The position numbers and the translations under genes are program-made. The notes under the pieces were generated by a model. The model worked only from the letters and a program-made list of their open reading frames with translations. It did no database searches and was not told the origin of the DNA. A stretch of DNA of 64,000 nucleotides from Methylomonas koyamae (GTDB lineage Bacteria; Pseudomonadota; Gammaproteobacteria; Methylococcales; Methylomonadaceae): contig NZ_PPPU01000013.1 in the NCBI RefSeq assembly GCF_006483455.1, positions 177,156 through 241,155 of the forward strand, written 5' to 3'. Shown here piece after piece: positions 49,212 to 58,365 of the stretch. How positions within the stretch are numbered: position 1 is the first letter of the stretch; the number at the start of each line of letters is the position of its first letter.

Positions 49212-50399
49212 TCAGACGTAGTGGTTGAAAATCTGCCGCAAATAGGCAACGAAGGTCGGATCGTCGCACAAGGTTTTGCCGGGCGCGTCCGATAACTTGG
49301 CCACCGGATCGCCGTTGCAGCGCATCAGTTTCATGACGATATTCAGCGGTTTGACGCCAAGGTCGTTGGTCAAATTCGTGCCGATGCCGAATCCCAGCTG
49401 GATCCGGCCGGCAAATTGGCGGTACAGCGCGATCGCTTTCGGCATGTCCAGACCGTCGGAAAACACCAGACGCTTGGTATGCGGATCGATTTTTAGCGCT
49501 TGGTAATGGGCGATGGCTTTTTCGCCCCAAATGCCCGGATCGCCGGAATCGTGGCGCAAACCGTCGAACAACTTGGCGAAATACAGATCGAAATCGCGCA
49601 AAAAAGCATCCATGCCGATGGTATCGGTAAAGGCTATCCCCAAATTGCCGCGGAACTCCTGCGCCCAATCCTCCAGCGCCGTGCGTTGAAACTCGCGCAA
49701 GCGGACGATATGCGCCTGGTAAGATTGCAAATACTCGTGCGCCATCGTGCCGATCGGTTTCAGCCCGTATTTTTGGGCCAGATAAACATTCGAGGTGCCT
49801 TTGAACAAATTCGGCAATTCGGTCGACAAGGTCTGCACCACTTCTTCCTGCCAGCTGCCCCAGGCCCGGCGGCGCAAGCCGAAGTCGAAAAACTCGAACG
49901 GATGGGTTTCGGCCGGCTGTTCGGCAAAGTCTTTCAGCATCGCGATTTTTTGTTGCAGCCGGCGCCGGCCTTCGGCCAACAAGGCGGCTTGATCGAAACG
50001 GCGGAAATACAGTTCCGAGACGATGTATAAAACAAAAATCTCGAAATTCATCACGTGAACTTGCGGGCCGGCGGCATCGATTCTAAGCCGGTCACCCTCG
50101 GCATAGACTTGCAGATATTTGGGTTTGAAGCGGAACAGCGATAAAAACTCGATGAAATCCGGCTTCAAATAACTAAGCCCGCTTAAATACTCGAGTTCGT
50201 GGTCGGCGAATTGCAGTGCGCACAACTGCTCCAACTCGTGCTTGACGTCGGCAACCAGTTCGGCCAGCGGATATTCCGGCGTATTGCGGCAGACGAAACC
50301 GTATTCCGCGGTGGCTTCGGGGCGTTTATGCAGCATGGTTTGCCACATCGGAAATTTATACAGATCGTTTTCCAACAAGCTTTTTACAATCGGGGCCAT
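49212..50399 (-). CDS. pncB: Nicotinate phosphoribosyltransferase
   Basis: A 395-residue enzyme of the NAD salvage pathway that converts nicotinate and PRPP to nicotinate mononucleotide. Key segments: LLENDLYKFPMWQTMLHKRP at the start (cited key words NDLYKF and QTMLH), the histidine (regulatory phosphorylation) region MAHEYLQSYQ, and HDSGDPGIWGEKAI. It lies between nadE and the nicotinamidase-like gene, all on one strand. Confidence 0.95.
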   Translation of the reverse strand: MAPIVKSLLENDLYKFPMWQTMLHKRPEATAEYGFVCRNTPEYPLAELVADVKHELEQLCALQFADHELEYLSGLSYLKPDFIEFLSLFRFKPKYLQVYAEGDRLRIDAAGPQVHVMNFEIFVLYIVSELYFRRFDQAALLAEGRRRLQQKIAMLKDFAEQPAETHPFEFFDFGLRRRAWGSWQEEVVQTLSTELPNLFKGTSNVYLAQKYGLKPIGTMAHEYLQSYQAHIVRLREFQRTALEDWAQEFRGNLGIAFTDTIGMDAFLRDFDLYFAKLFDGLRHDSGDPGIWGEKAIAHYQALKIDPHTKRLVFSDGLDMPKAIALYRQFAGRIQLGFGIGTNLTNDLGVKPLNIVMKLMRCNGDPVAKLSDAPGKTLCDDPTFVAYLRQIFNHYV

Positions 50400-50410
50400 C
50401 GCTTCCTCCG

Positions 50411-51241
50411 TTACGGCCGGCCGCAGCCGAGTTCGCTAGCGGCGGCCAAGCGGACGCCCCGCTGCCGCACATCGTCAAAAAATTGCTCGGCCAATGCTTC
50501 GCAACCCGGCACCGGGCTCATGCAATCGGTCAACAGCGTCAAGCGCCCGGCGATATCGGCCGGGCCGTATTGCAGCAGGTCCAACACGGTTTGCCTGACG
50601 CAGTGGCTGCTGGCCTGGCCGGCCACCCAGACCGGTTGCGGACCGGCCAACAGCTCGAGCAAGTGCCGGTTCAAGTCGGTATCGGCGTCGCCGGGGTAGG
50701 GAATCACCGCTTTCAACGCCGAAAAGCTTTCGGTCCAGATGTTGCGGCCTTTTTCGATCACATCGATAGCCTTAAAGCGCTTGGACTCCCAGCGTTGCAA
50801 CGCGCCGGCAAGTTCGGCGTTCAAATTTGCGCCCGGCGAGCCGACCAGACAATGCGGCGGCCACAGCGTCAACGCCAAACCGAGCTGCTCCAGATTTTGC
50901 AAATATTCCAGAATGTACTGCTCGGCGTCGGCGGATATTGCTGCCGCCAACGCGCGGTAACGGCCGTGGCGGACGTCCGCCGCCGTGACCTGGGTAAACG
51001 GCGGCGGCAAGGCGCCGTTCGCGTCGCGCCACATCGTGTAATGCGCCAGATCGATACTGTGGTGCAAATCGAGGCTGACGATGACCGAATCTATCGCCTC
51101 GGCCAGCCGATCTACCAACCGGACCAGGCGCAGGCAGTCCTGATAGGCGCCGGGAACCGGCAAAGCCGGCAATGCGCCGGCGAAGGGACGGTCGCAAAAA
51201 TCGTTTTGGGCGTCGATGATCAACAATTGGATCGCATTCAT
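50411..51241 (-). CDS. Nicotinamidase-like cysteine hydrolase (isochorismatase fold)
   Basis: A 276-residue enzyme, larger than classical PncA (about 210). The Asp-Lys-Cys triad is complete: LIIDAQNDFCD (D10), DVIEKGRNIW, and GQASSHCVRQT (Cys). A metal or substrate region follows the DLHHSIDLAHYTMW stretch. With pncB and nadE downstream it would provide nicotinate from nicotinamide. I choose ATG 51241 because the family sequence begins there; upstream codons are not conserved-looking. NrtR regulation is likely. Confidence 0.82.
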   Translation of the reverse strand: MNAIQLLIIDAQNDFCDRPFAGALPALPVPGAYQDCLRLVRLVDRLAEAIDSVIVSLDLHHSIDLAHYTMWRDANGALPPPFTQVTAADVRHGRYRALAAAISADAEQYILEYLQNLEQLGLALTLWPPHCLVGSPGANLNAELAGALQRWESKRFKAIDVIEKGRNIWTESFSALKAVIPYPGDADTDLNRHLLELLAGPQPVWVAGQASSHCVRQTVLDLLQYGPADIAGRLTLLTDCMSPVPGCEALAEQFFDDVRQRGVRLAAASELGCGRP

Positions 51242-51288
51242 AAGCCTGCTCCGGCTATAAAATTGGGACAGGCTTAGCTTATTCCTGT

Positions 51289-51307
51289 TAGTTACATATT
51301 GCAACTA
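51289..51307. promoter_or_regulatory. Probable NrtR operator (palindrome)
   Basis: TAGTTACATATTGCAACTA is an imperfect inverted repeat (7 of 8 bases in each arm match around the central TAT). It lies between the divergent nicotinamidase-like gene (51241) and nrtR (51398), 48 and 91 bases from the two start codons, where a repressor would cover both promoters. Confidence 0.7.
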
Positions 51308-51397
51308 TTAAAACAACGAAAAATATCTATAAAATAAGACTTACATTGATAAATTTCACATTTTGTTACTAAACAGCCTGAAGGATAAACGCCCTCT

Positions 51398-52066
51398 ATG
51401 TCCGAGCGGATGATTGCAACGATAGATGTGGTGCTGCTGACGATTCACCAGCAACAATTGAGCGTGGCCCTGGCTAGGCGCGAACACGAGCCTTTCGCCG
51501 GCCTGGATGCCTTGCCGGGCGGCTACATCCACGCCGAGACCGACCGCGACAGCCTGGATGCGGCGCTACGCATTCTGCGCCAGAAAACCGGAGTGAATCC
51601 GCCTTACCTGGAACAGTTGCGTACCTTCGACGGCTGCGCCCGCGACCCCAGGGGCTGGTCGATTTCGATCGCATATTTTGCGCTGGTCAACGCCGAATTG
51701 CTGCTGCAGGCCGGGCATCCCGGATTGTCGATTTGCCCGGTCGATGCGCTGCGGCGCCTACCCTTCGACCACAACGACATTGTCCAGGCCGCGGTGGAGC
51801 GCATCCGCAACAAATCGCAATATTCTTCGTTACCCTGCCACTTGGCCGGGGAACGCTTCACCTTGCCGAAATTGCAAAAAATCTACGAAGCCTGCCTGGG
51901 CGAGACGCTGAATAAAGTCAGCTTCCGCCGAAAAATGGACGAACTGGGAGTGTTGGAGGAAATAGCGGGGCAAACCGAAGCCAACGGCGCCCATCGGCCG
52001 GCGCAGGTCTACCGGCTGAAAGCCGAATTTGCCAACGCCTTGAAGTTGTTGCAGCGGGGATTATGA
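51398..52066 (+). CDS. nrtR: NrtR-type Nudix-related transcriptional repressor
   Basis: A 222-residue regulator with a Nudix-like sensor (DVVLLTIHQQQLSVALARR start, LPGGYI and a degenerate Nudix helix DSLDAALRILRQKTG) fused to a C-terminal winged helix (FTLPKLQKIYEACLGETLNKVSFRRKMDELGVL). In NrtR the catalytic Nudix residues are altered, and ADP-ribose or a similar NAD metabolite is sensed. Its divergence from nadE-pncB-nicotinamidase genes and the palindrome between them strongly suggest it represses NAD salvage. Confidence 0.9.
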   Translation: MSERMIATIDVVLLTIHQQQLSVALARREHEPFAGLDALPGGYIHAETDRDSLDAALRILRQKTGVNPPYLEQLRTFDGCARDPRGWSISIAYFALVNAELLLQAGHPGLSICPVDALRRLPFDHNDIVQAAVERIRNKSQYSSLPCHLAGERFTLPKLQKIYEACLGETLNKVSFRRKMDELGVLEEIAGQTEANGAHRPAQVYRLKAEFANALKLLQRGL

Positions 52067-52122
52067 CAAGCTTGGCCCAAGGCGCGCCTCCGATCCGGAT
52101 CAGGCGGCCTTGGTCCTAAGAA

Positions 52123-52932
52123 TTACTGCAACACGAATTTGGTGCCAATCACCAGCAGTAAAGTCGCCAATACCGGCCGCAATACATGTTCCGGAATTTT
52201 CGCGCTCAAATGGCTGCCGATCCAAATCCCCGGCACCGACCCCAACAACAGACTAATCAGCAAATCCAGATCGAAATTGCCCAAACTCAAATGGCCGAGG
52301 CCGGCCACCGCGGTCAACGGAATCGCGTGGGCCAGATCGGTACCGACGACTTTCAAAGTCGACATTCGCGGGTACAAGAACAACAAAGCGACCGTGCCCA
52401 GCGCACCGGCGCCAACCGAGGACAAGGTGACTAGCACGCCGAGTACGGCACCGGTCAGCACCGTCGCAATTTTCTCCCAGCGCGGCGAAAACCGGCCGCT
52501 GTTTTCCTGAGTGCTATGGTCGTCGTCGATCTGCTGTTTGGCGGCTTTGCGCAACAGCAAACTGCGTACCAATAGAGCACATGCCGTCAGCAGCAGCGCC
52601 ACACCTAAGGTAAACGTGATCGCGCCGGTGGTTTCCTTGCCGACCGCCATCAGGTTTTTCAAGACATACAAGGTCGCACCGGCAAACGGCAAGCTACCCA
52701 GCCCCAGCCAGCCGACGATTTTCCAGTCCACCGAGCCGTGTTTGCCGTGGTGGACGAACACGCCGGCGGTTTTGGTAATCGAGGCGTAGAGCAAGTCGGT
52801 GCCGACCGCAACCGCCGGTTTGAAGCCGAACAAAAACACCAATAACGGCGTCATCAAAGAGCCGCCACCGACGCCGGTAATGCCGACCAGCAAACCGACC
52901 GCGAAGCCGGACAAGCTATACATCAAATTCAT
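52123..52932 (-). CDS. TauE/SafE family membrane transporter
   Basis: A 269-residue protein with about eight membrane segments and the family's GITGVGGGSLMTPLLVFLFGFKPAVAVGTDLLYA start (key words GVGGGSL and GTDLLY), repeated later as LSSVGAGALGTVALLFLYP. Family members export sulfite, sulfoacetate or similar organosulfur anions. The central loop is charged (KAAKQQIDDDHS). It is isolated, with no sulfur metabolism gene adjacent, so the substrate is open. Confidence 0.85.
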   Translation of the reverse strand: MNLMYSLSGFAVGLLVGITGVGGGSLMTPLLVFLFGFKPAVAVGTDLLYASITKTAGVFVHHGKHGSVDWKIVGWLGLGSLPFAGATLYVLKNLMAVGKETTGAITFTLGVALLLTACALLVRSLLLRKAAKQQIDDDHSTQENSGRFSPRWEKIATVLTGAVLGVLVTLSSVGAGALGTVALLFLYPRMSTLKVVGTDLAHAIPLTAVAGLGHLSLGNFDLDLLISLLLGSVPGIWIGSHLSAKIPEHVLRPVLATLLLVIGTKFVLQ

Positions 52933-53106
52933 TTTTTACCTTTTCAATTCGTAAAATTCGATAACGGCTGCATTATGCCAGCGCAAGCGATCAAACTATT
53001 AATGCTATATCGGCATATAGTTATCCGAAAATTAGATATTTGAGCCGGTAAGGCTAAGGGGCGTTCGTGGCCGAAAGCGACGAACGGCCGGAATGGAAAA
53101 TGCGAA

Positions 53107-56100
53107 TCAAGAATCGGTTTGGGCGCCGGGGAGTGCGACCCGAAACCAGGCGGCATACAACGCCGGCAGAAACAGCAAGGTCAAAATGGTGGCGACGGTC
53201 AATCCGCCCATGATCGCAACGGCCATCGGCCCGAAAAACGCGCTGCGCGTCAGCGGTATCATCGCCAGAATCGCCGCCGCCGCGGTCAGCACGATAGGGC
53301 GGAACCGGCGCACGGTGGAATCGACAATGGCATCGAAATCGCTGCTCCCGGCCCGCTTGTCCTGCTCGATCTGATCGACCAGGATCACCGAGTTGCGCAT
53401 GATCATGCCGGACAGGGCGATCGTGCCCAACATCGCCACGAAACCGAACGGCTGCTGGAACACCAGCAAGAACAAGGTCACACCGATCATGCCCAAGGGC
53501 GCGGTCAGCAACACCAAGGCCACTCGCGAAAAACTTTGCAACTGGATAATCAGCACCGTCAACACGCTGAACAAAAACAGCGGCATGCCGGCCGCGACCG
53601 AATCGCCGCCCTTGGCCGATTCCTCCACTGCGCCGCCGACTTCCAGGCGGTACCCGAGCGGCAATTGCCGCCTGATCTCGTCCAGTTGGCTCTCGACCTG
53701 GGCCGACACCACCGGCGCCTGGATAGTGCCGTACAGATTGGCGCGCACCGTCACGGTCGGCAACCGATTGCGGCGCCAGATCACACCCTCTTCGAAACCG
53801 TATTCCAGTTTGGCAAGCTGCGATAGCGGCACGCTACGGCCGTCCGCGGACGGAATCATCAGGTTTTCCAGCCGCGACAAGTGCTTGCGTTCGGTGGCGG
53901 TGCCGCGCACCAGCAAATCGATGCGTTCGATGCCTTCCCGAAACTCGCTGACGTATAAACCCTGCGAGGCGCCGTTGACCAGATTGGCGATGTCGCTGGA
54001 TGTGATACCCAACAAGCGGGCTTTGGACTGGTCGATATCGACGCGCACCACTTTCACCGGCTCTTCCCAATCGTGCTGCACATTCGACAGATGCGGATTG
54101 GCGCGCATCACCTCGGCAATCTGGCGGGCGATGGCCTGCAAAGTCGGCAAATCCGGGCCGGAGACGCGAAACTGCACCGGAAAGCCGACCGGCGGCCCGT
54201 TTTCCAAACGCAACACGCTGCCGCGCAAGCTTGAAAAATCCTGTTCGAACAAACGAATCAATTTTTCCCGCAACGCTTCGCGCTCGGCCGGACCTTTGGT
54301 CAAAACCACCAACTGGGCGAAACTGCGTTGGACCAGTTGTTGGTCCAGCGGCAGATAGAAACGCGGGCTACCGGTGCCGACATAGGCCACGTAATTGTCG
54401 ATGCCGTCCTGCCGCTCCAGCCAGGCCTCCAGTTTTTTCACCTGAGTTTCGGTCGCGGCATAAGAAACGCCCTCGGCCAGACGCAAATCGACGATCAGTT
54501 CCGGCCGGGTCGAGTCCGGAAAAAACTGTTGCTGGACGAACTTGAAGCCGAAAATGGCGGCGCCGAAGATTGCTACAGTCAACAAAATCACCCAGCCCCG
54601 GTAAATCACGCAGGTTTCCACCACACCGCGGAAGCGCCGGTAAAACGGGGTTTGGTACAAATCTTCGTGGGCGGCTGCCGCAGCCGGCGTCTTTTTCCAT
54701 TTCGCCCGGAGCCGGTTCAGGATCGAGTCCGGGCGCCGGCCTTCCCGAAATTCCGGCAACAAGTGAAAGCCCAAATACGGCACAAACACCACCGCCGCCA
54801 GCCAGGACACCAGTAATGCAATCACCACTACCTGGAACATGGAACGGGTGTATTCGCCGGTCGACGAGGCCGCGGTTGCGATGGGCAAAAAACCGGCCGC
54901 AGTGACCAAGGTTCCGCTCAACATCGGCATCGCGGTCGAGGTATAGGTAAAGGCTGCGGCGCGGCTACGCTCCCAGCCCTGTTCCATTTTTGAGGCCATC
55001 ATCTCCACCGCAATAATGGCGTCGTCCACCAATAGCCCCAGCGCCAATATCAGCGCACCCAGTGAAATTTTGTGCAGCCCGACGCCGAACAAATGCATCA
55101 GCCAAAACGTCGCCGCCAATACCACCGGGATGCTGATCGCAACCACAATGCCGGTCCGCAGACCCAAAGACATCAGGCTGACGCCCAAGACGATGACCAA
55201 AGCCTCGATCAGCGATTTGACGAATTCGTTGACCGAGCGCTGCACCGCTTGCGGTTGCGACGAAACCGGATGCAATTCCAACCCGATAGGCAATTGGGCT
55301 TGTACCGCTTTGACTTCGGTATCCAGATTACGGCCCAATTGAATGATATCGCCGCCGTCGCGCATCGATACCCCGATCAACAGGGCGTCGCGGCCTTGGT
55401 AGCGCACCCGGTCGTGCGGCGGATCTTCGAAACCGCGGCTGACGCTGGCGACGTCGCCCAGCCGGAATTCATTGCCATTGGCGCGCAATCTGAGGTCGCG
55501 CAATTGTTCCAGGCTATCGTAACGGCCGCTGACGCCGATGCGGATATGCTCGTCACTGAAATCGAAACCGCCGCTGCCGGTCATCAGATTCTGGGATTGC
55601 AAAGTGCGGATCAGCGTCGCGGTATCGATGCCGATCGTCGCCAGTTTGGCGTTGGACAAATCGATGTAAATTCGTTGCTGCTGCTCACCGAAGAAGTCCA
55701 CTTTCGCGACGTCCCCAACTCGTAGCAACTGGGCGCGTACCGCATCGGCATATCGCTTGAGCGCGGCATAATCGTAACCGTCGCCGACCAGGGCATAGAG
55801 GTTGCCGTAAACATCGCCGAATTCGTCGTTGAAGGTCGGCCCTTCCACCCCGTCGGGCAGGGTTTGGCGGATATCGAATATTTTTTTCCGCACCTGATAA
55901 AAAATGTTCGGGACTTCCTCGGGCGGGGTCGAGTCCTTGGCCAACACGAATATCAGCGATTCGCCCGGCCGCGAGTAACTGCGCAGATTGTCCAGCCACG
56001 GCACTTCCTGCAGTTTTTTCTCCAGCTTGTCGGTGACTTGCAGTTCGACTTCGCGGGCGCTAGCGCCCGGCCAGCCGGTGCGTACCACCATCAGCTTGAA

Positions 56101-56235
56101 GGTGAAGGGCGGATCTTCGGATTGGCCGAGCCGGCTATAGGAAACGGCGCCGACTACTGTCAACACCAACAGCGCGTATAACACCAAAGCCGGGTGGCGT
56201 AACGACCATTCGGAAAGGTTGAAGCGTCCGGTCAT
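53107..56235 (-). CDS. RND efflux pump subunit (AcrB/TriC-like, HAE1 type)
   Basis: A 1042-residue RND pump with 12 expected membrane helices and two large periplasmic loops. Hallmarks: WSLRHPALVLYALLVLTVVGA at the start (cited in part), the first-loop segments SEDPPFTFKLMVVRTGWPGASA, the TM4 relay LGLLVDDAIIAVEMMASKMEQG (two Asp), and the C-terminal LGTIALSGMIMRNSVILVDQIEQD. It overlaps the adaptor gene start by four bases. No TolC gene is adjacent, so it probably uses a shared outer-membrane channel. The class (organic solvents, biocides or drugs) is inference. Confidence 0.92.
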   Translation of the reverse strand: MTGRFNLSEWSLRHPALVLYALLVLTVVGAVSYSRLGQSEDPPFTFKLMVVRTGWPGASAREVELQVTDKLEKKLQEVPWLDNLRSYSRPGESLIFVLAKDSTPPEEVPNIFYQVRKKIFDIRQTLPDGVEGPTFNDEFGDVYGNLYALVGDGYDYAALKRYADAVRAQLLRVGDVAKVDFFGEQQQRIYIDLSNAKLATIGIDTATLIRTLQSQNLMTGSGGFDFSDEHIRIGVSGRYDSLEQLRDLRLRANGNEFRLGDVASVSRGFEDPPHDRVRYQGRDALLIGVSMRDGGDIIQLGRNLDTEVKAVQAQLPIGLELHPVSSQPQAVQRSVNEFVKSLIEALVIVLGVSLMSLGLRTGIVVAISIPVVLAATFWLMHLFGVGLHKISLGALILALGLLVDDAIIAVEMMASKMEQGWERSRAAAFTYTSTAMPMLSGTLVTAAGFLPIATAASSTGEYTRSMFQVVVIALLVSWLAAVVFVPYLGFHLLPEFREGRRPDSILNRLRAKWKKTPAAAAAHEDLYQTPFYRRFRGVVETCVIYRGWVILLTVAIFGAAIFGFKFVQQQFFPDSTRPELIVDLRLAEGVSYAATETQVKKLEAWLERQDGIDNYVAYVGTGSPRFYLPLDQQLVQRSFAQLVVLTKGPAEREALREKLIRLFEQDFSSLRGSVLRLENGPPVGFPVQFRVSGPDLPTLQAIARQIAEVMRANPHLSNVQHDWEEPVKVVRVDIDQSKARLLGITSSDIANLVNGASQGLYVSEFREGIERIDLLVRGTATERKHLSRLENLMIPSADGRSVPLSQLAKLEYGFEEGVIWRRNRLPTVTVRANLYGTIQAPVVSAQVESQLDEIRRQLPLGYRLEVGGAVEESAKGGDSVAAGMPLFLFSVLTVLIIQLQSFSRVALVLLTAPLGMIGVTLFLLVFQQPFGFVAMLGTIALSGMIMRNSVILVDQIEQDKRAGSSDFDAIVDSTVRRFRPIVLTAAAAILAMIPLTRSAFFGPMAVAIMGGLTVATILTLLFLPALYAAWFRVALPGAQTDS

Positions 56236-57296
56236 GGCCGCTCCCGTCTAACCGGCTGCACAATCTGGCCCGGCACCAGGGTTTGGGCGCCAACCGCCAC
56301 CACCCAATCGCCGCTCTGCAAGCCTTGGTTGACAATGGTGCCGTCCTCGCGGAACGGGCCGGTTTGTACCGGGCGCGGGGTAACGGCGCCGGTCGCCGGT
56401 TCGACCACCCAGACCACGGCCTGGCCGTCGCGCTGGGTCACGGCGGTCGACGGCAATAACCAGGCCTGATCGGCTGCCGCCTCGAAGCGAACCCCGGCCG
56501 TCATACCCAGATGCACGGCGGCATCGGCGTCGGCCAAAGCCACCCGAATCTGAAAGGTCCGCGTCACGCTGTCGGCGGCCGGCGCCACTTCCCGGACCGA
56601 TCCGCGGTAAACCTTACTCGGTAGCGCCCATAGTTTGATTTCGGCCGCCGCACCAAGCGCTGCGCCGCCGATATGGGATTCCGGCGCGGAAATGGCTACT
56701 TCCAGGCTGTCGGTCGCCGCAATTCGCGCCACCACTTCGCCGGCCTCGACCACCTGGCCCGGTTCGGCCCGAATTTCGGTGACGACACCGTCACGGTCGG
56801 CCTGCAATTGGGTATAGCGGGATTGGTTACTGCGAACGGCGGCGTCGGCTGTGGTCTGTTTGACACGGGCTTGAGCCGATTTGAACTTGGCTTCCTGAAT
56901 GTCCAACGCTTGGGCGGACACGAATTTACGTTGGAATAAACTGCGCTGGCGCTCCAACTCGGCCTGCGCCAGCGCCAAATCCGCCTCCGCCGCGTGCAGC
57001 TCGGCTTGCGCCGAGCTGGCAGACAGGCTGGTATCCTTGTCGTCCAGTTTGGCTAGCACCTGTCCTTTCCTGACCACGGCGCCGCGTTCCACCAATCGCT
57101 GGACGATTTTGCCGGGTATCCGAAAACCTTGCGCGCTTTCGTAGCGGGAACGCACCTCGCCGACCAACACGGTCGGGGCCGCTCGAGTACGCTCGCCGAC
57201 TTCAACAATCTCCGCCGGGCGGGGTTTCGGCGATATCGCAACTTCTTGTTCGCAGGCCGTTAACAACAAGAACGACATCGTCAAAAACACTCTCAT
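56232..57296 (-). CDS. RND efflux periplasmic adaptor lipoprotein
   Basis: A 354-residue membrane-fusion protein. The N-terminus MRVFLTMSFLLLTAC has a lipobox, so the mature protein is anchored by an acylated cysteine. Biotinyl-lipoyl halves (GAVVRKGQVLAKLDDKD and GVVTEIRAEPGQVVEAGEVVA), a coiled helical hairpin between them (about 85-160), and the barrel region follow. It partners the pump at 53107. Confidence 0.93.
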   Translation of the reverse strand: MRVFLTMSFLLLTACEQEVAISPKPRPAEIVEVGERTRAAPTVLVGEVRSRYESAQGFRIPGKIVQRLVERGAVVRKGQVLAKLDDKDTSLSASSAQAELHAAEADLALAQAELERQRSLFQRKFVSAQALDIQEAKFKSAQARVKQTTADAAVRSNQSRYTQLQADRDGVVTEIRAEPGQVVEAGEVVARIAATDSLEVAISAPESHIGGAALGAAAEIKLWALPSKVYRGSVREVAPAADSVTRTFQIRVALADADAAVHLGMTAGVRFEAAADQAWLLPSTAVTQRDGQAVVWVVEPATGAVTPRPVQTGPFREDGTIVNQGLQSGDWVVAVGAQTLVPGQIVQPVRRERP

Positions 57297-57335
57297 CGCA
57301 TCTCCTTGAAAAAAAATCCACAGAATTGCCAGTCA

Positions 57336-58265
57336 TCATTTGTGCATCGCTTTAACGATCAGTTCCAGGGGCGTTAAGGAAATCACGGCACGGAACAATA
57401 CCGCGTTGTCCGAACCGAACAAGCCGTAACATTCGTAATCGAGCGGAGTCGCCTTCGGGTCGCCGAAATCGTGAGCCGCCGACTCCTCCGCCGGCTTGAT
57501 CAGAATATGTAGCGCGTCGTTACTTCTGAGTTGAGCCAGCAAACGCCTGTCGATACTGATTTTGTGCGAAGTATAGACCATGGGGTTGCGCTCGAAATCG
57601 TGCAGCCATTTCAGGGCTTTTTCCAATAACGCACTGGACAGCAAGGCACACGGGAATATTTCCGGAAATTTGACTTTATCCTGCAACTCGTCGAAATACT
57701 CGGTTTGGTCGCGCAGCGACGCACACAGAAAATTCTTGGCGTTGCTGGTCATCATGAATTTACGCTTCAGGAAGAAGCCGTTCGGCAAAAAACAGCGGTC
57801 CGGCTGAATCTTCAATTCGCCGATGCGCGACAAATTCGGATTCGGCAAAAACAGCGGCTCGACCGTTTCTTTTTTGTAGCCCATCAAGGCCAGATTGCCT
57901 TCGGCCTTGACCGCGATACGGTTACTCAATACCGGCTCGGGCTCGGCTTTGAATTGGCTGTCCTTGATCTCGACCTGAATCGGCTGGCCGGGCTTGATCG
58001 CATTGGCGAAGGAAAATTGATAGTTACTGAAATGCAGCCCATGCCGCTCGATCAAACCCGCTTCGTCCCGGCTAGCGCGAAACGTTGCAAGTCGGCCTTC
58101 GATCAGAGACTCCAACTGGAAACCCAACGAAATCGGTCCGTCGAACGGATTGTCTTTAATCCGCTGCCATTTATGCGGATCGTGAAACAGATTGAAATCG
58201 TCGGTGGAATTGCGGGCGACATCGACATGGAGCTGGGTAAAAACGTCCTGAATCTTCGAATGCAT
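57336..58265 (-). CDS. Uncharacterised hotdog-like protein
   Basis: A 309-residue protein that I do not recognise as a named family. The N-terminal part (DDFNLFHDPHKWQRIKDNPFDGPISLGFQLESLI) resembles the MaoC-type hotdog dehydratase motif with its conserved aspartate-histidine (D-F-N-x-x-H-D). The C-terminal half shows no catalytic motif I can name. No signal peptide or membrane segment is visible. It lies between the RND adaptor and jetD and is probably independent of both. A role in lipid or acyl metabolism is only a guess from the hotdog likeness. Confidence 0.5.
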   Translation of the reverse strand: MHSKIQDVFTQLHVDVARNSTDDFNLFHDPHKWQRIKDNPFDGPISLGFQLESLIEGRLATFRASRDEAGLIERHGLHFSNYQFSFANAIKPGQPIQVEIKDSQFKAEPEPVLSNRIAVKAEGNLALMGYKKETVEPLFLPNPNLSRIGELKIQPDRCFLPNGFFLKRKFMMTSNAKNFLCASLRDQTEYFDELQDKVKFPEIFPCALLSSALLEKALKWLHDFERNPMVYTSHKISIDRRLLAQLRSNDALHILIKPAEESAAHDFGDPKATPLDYECYGLFGSDNAVLFRAVISLTPLELIVKAMHK

Positions 58266-58365
58266 CTAAGGGCCTCCACAGTTTATGGTCCGGAACTTGA
58301 CCCGGAAAAGGCTAGCACCGGATCGCCACTCCCACAAATCGGCCCGCTCCGATAGAACACCCCCG

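Noticed and set aside
49198..49668. N-terminal extension of the nadE frame
   Set aside because: It overlaps pncB in another frame and has no likeness to NAD synthetase; ATG 49,197 begins the glutaminase domain.
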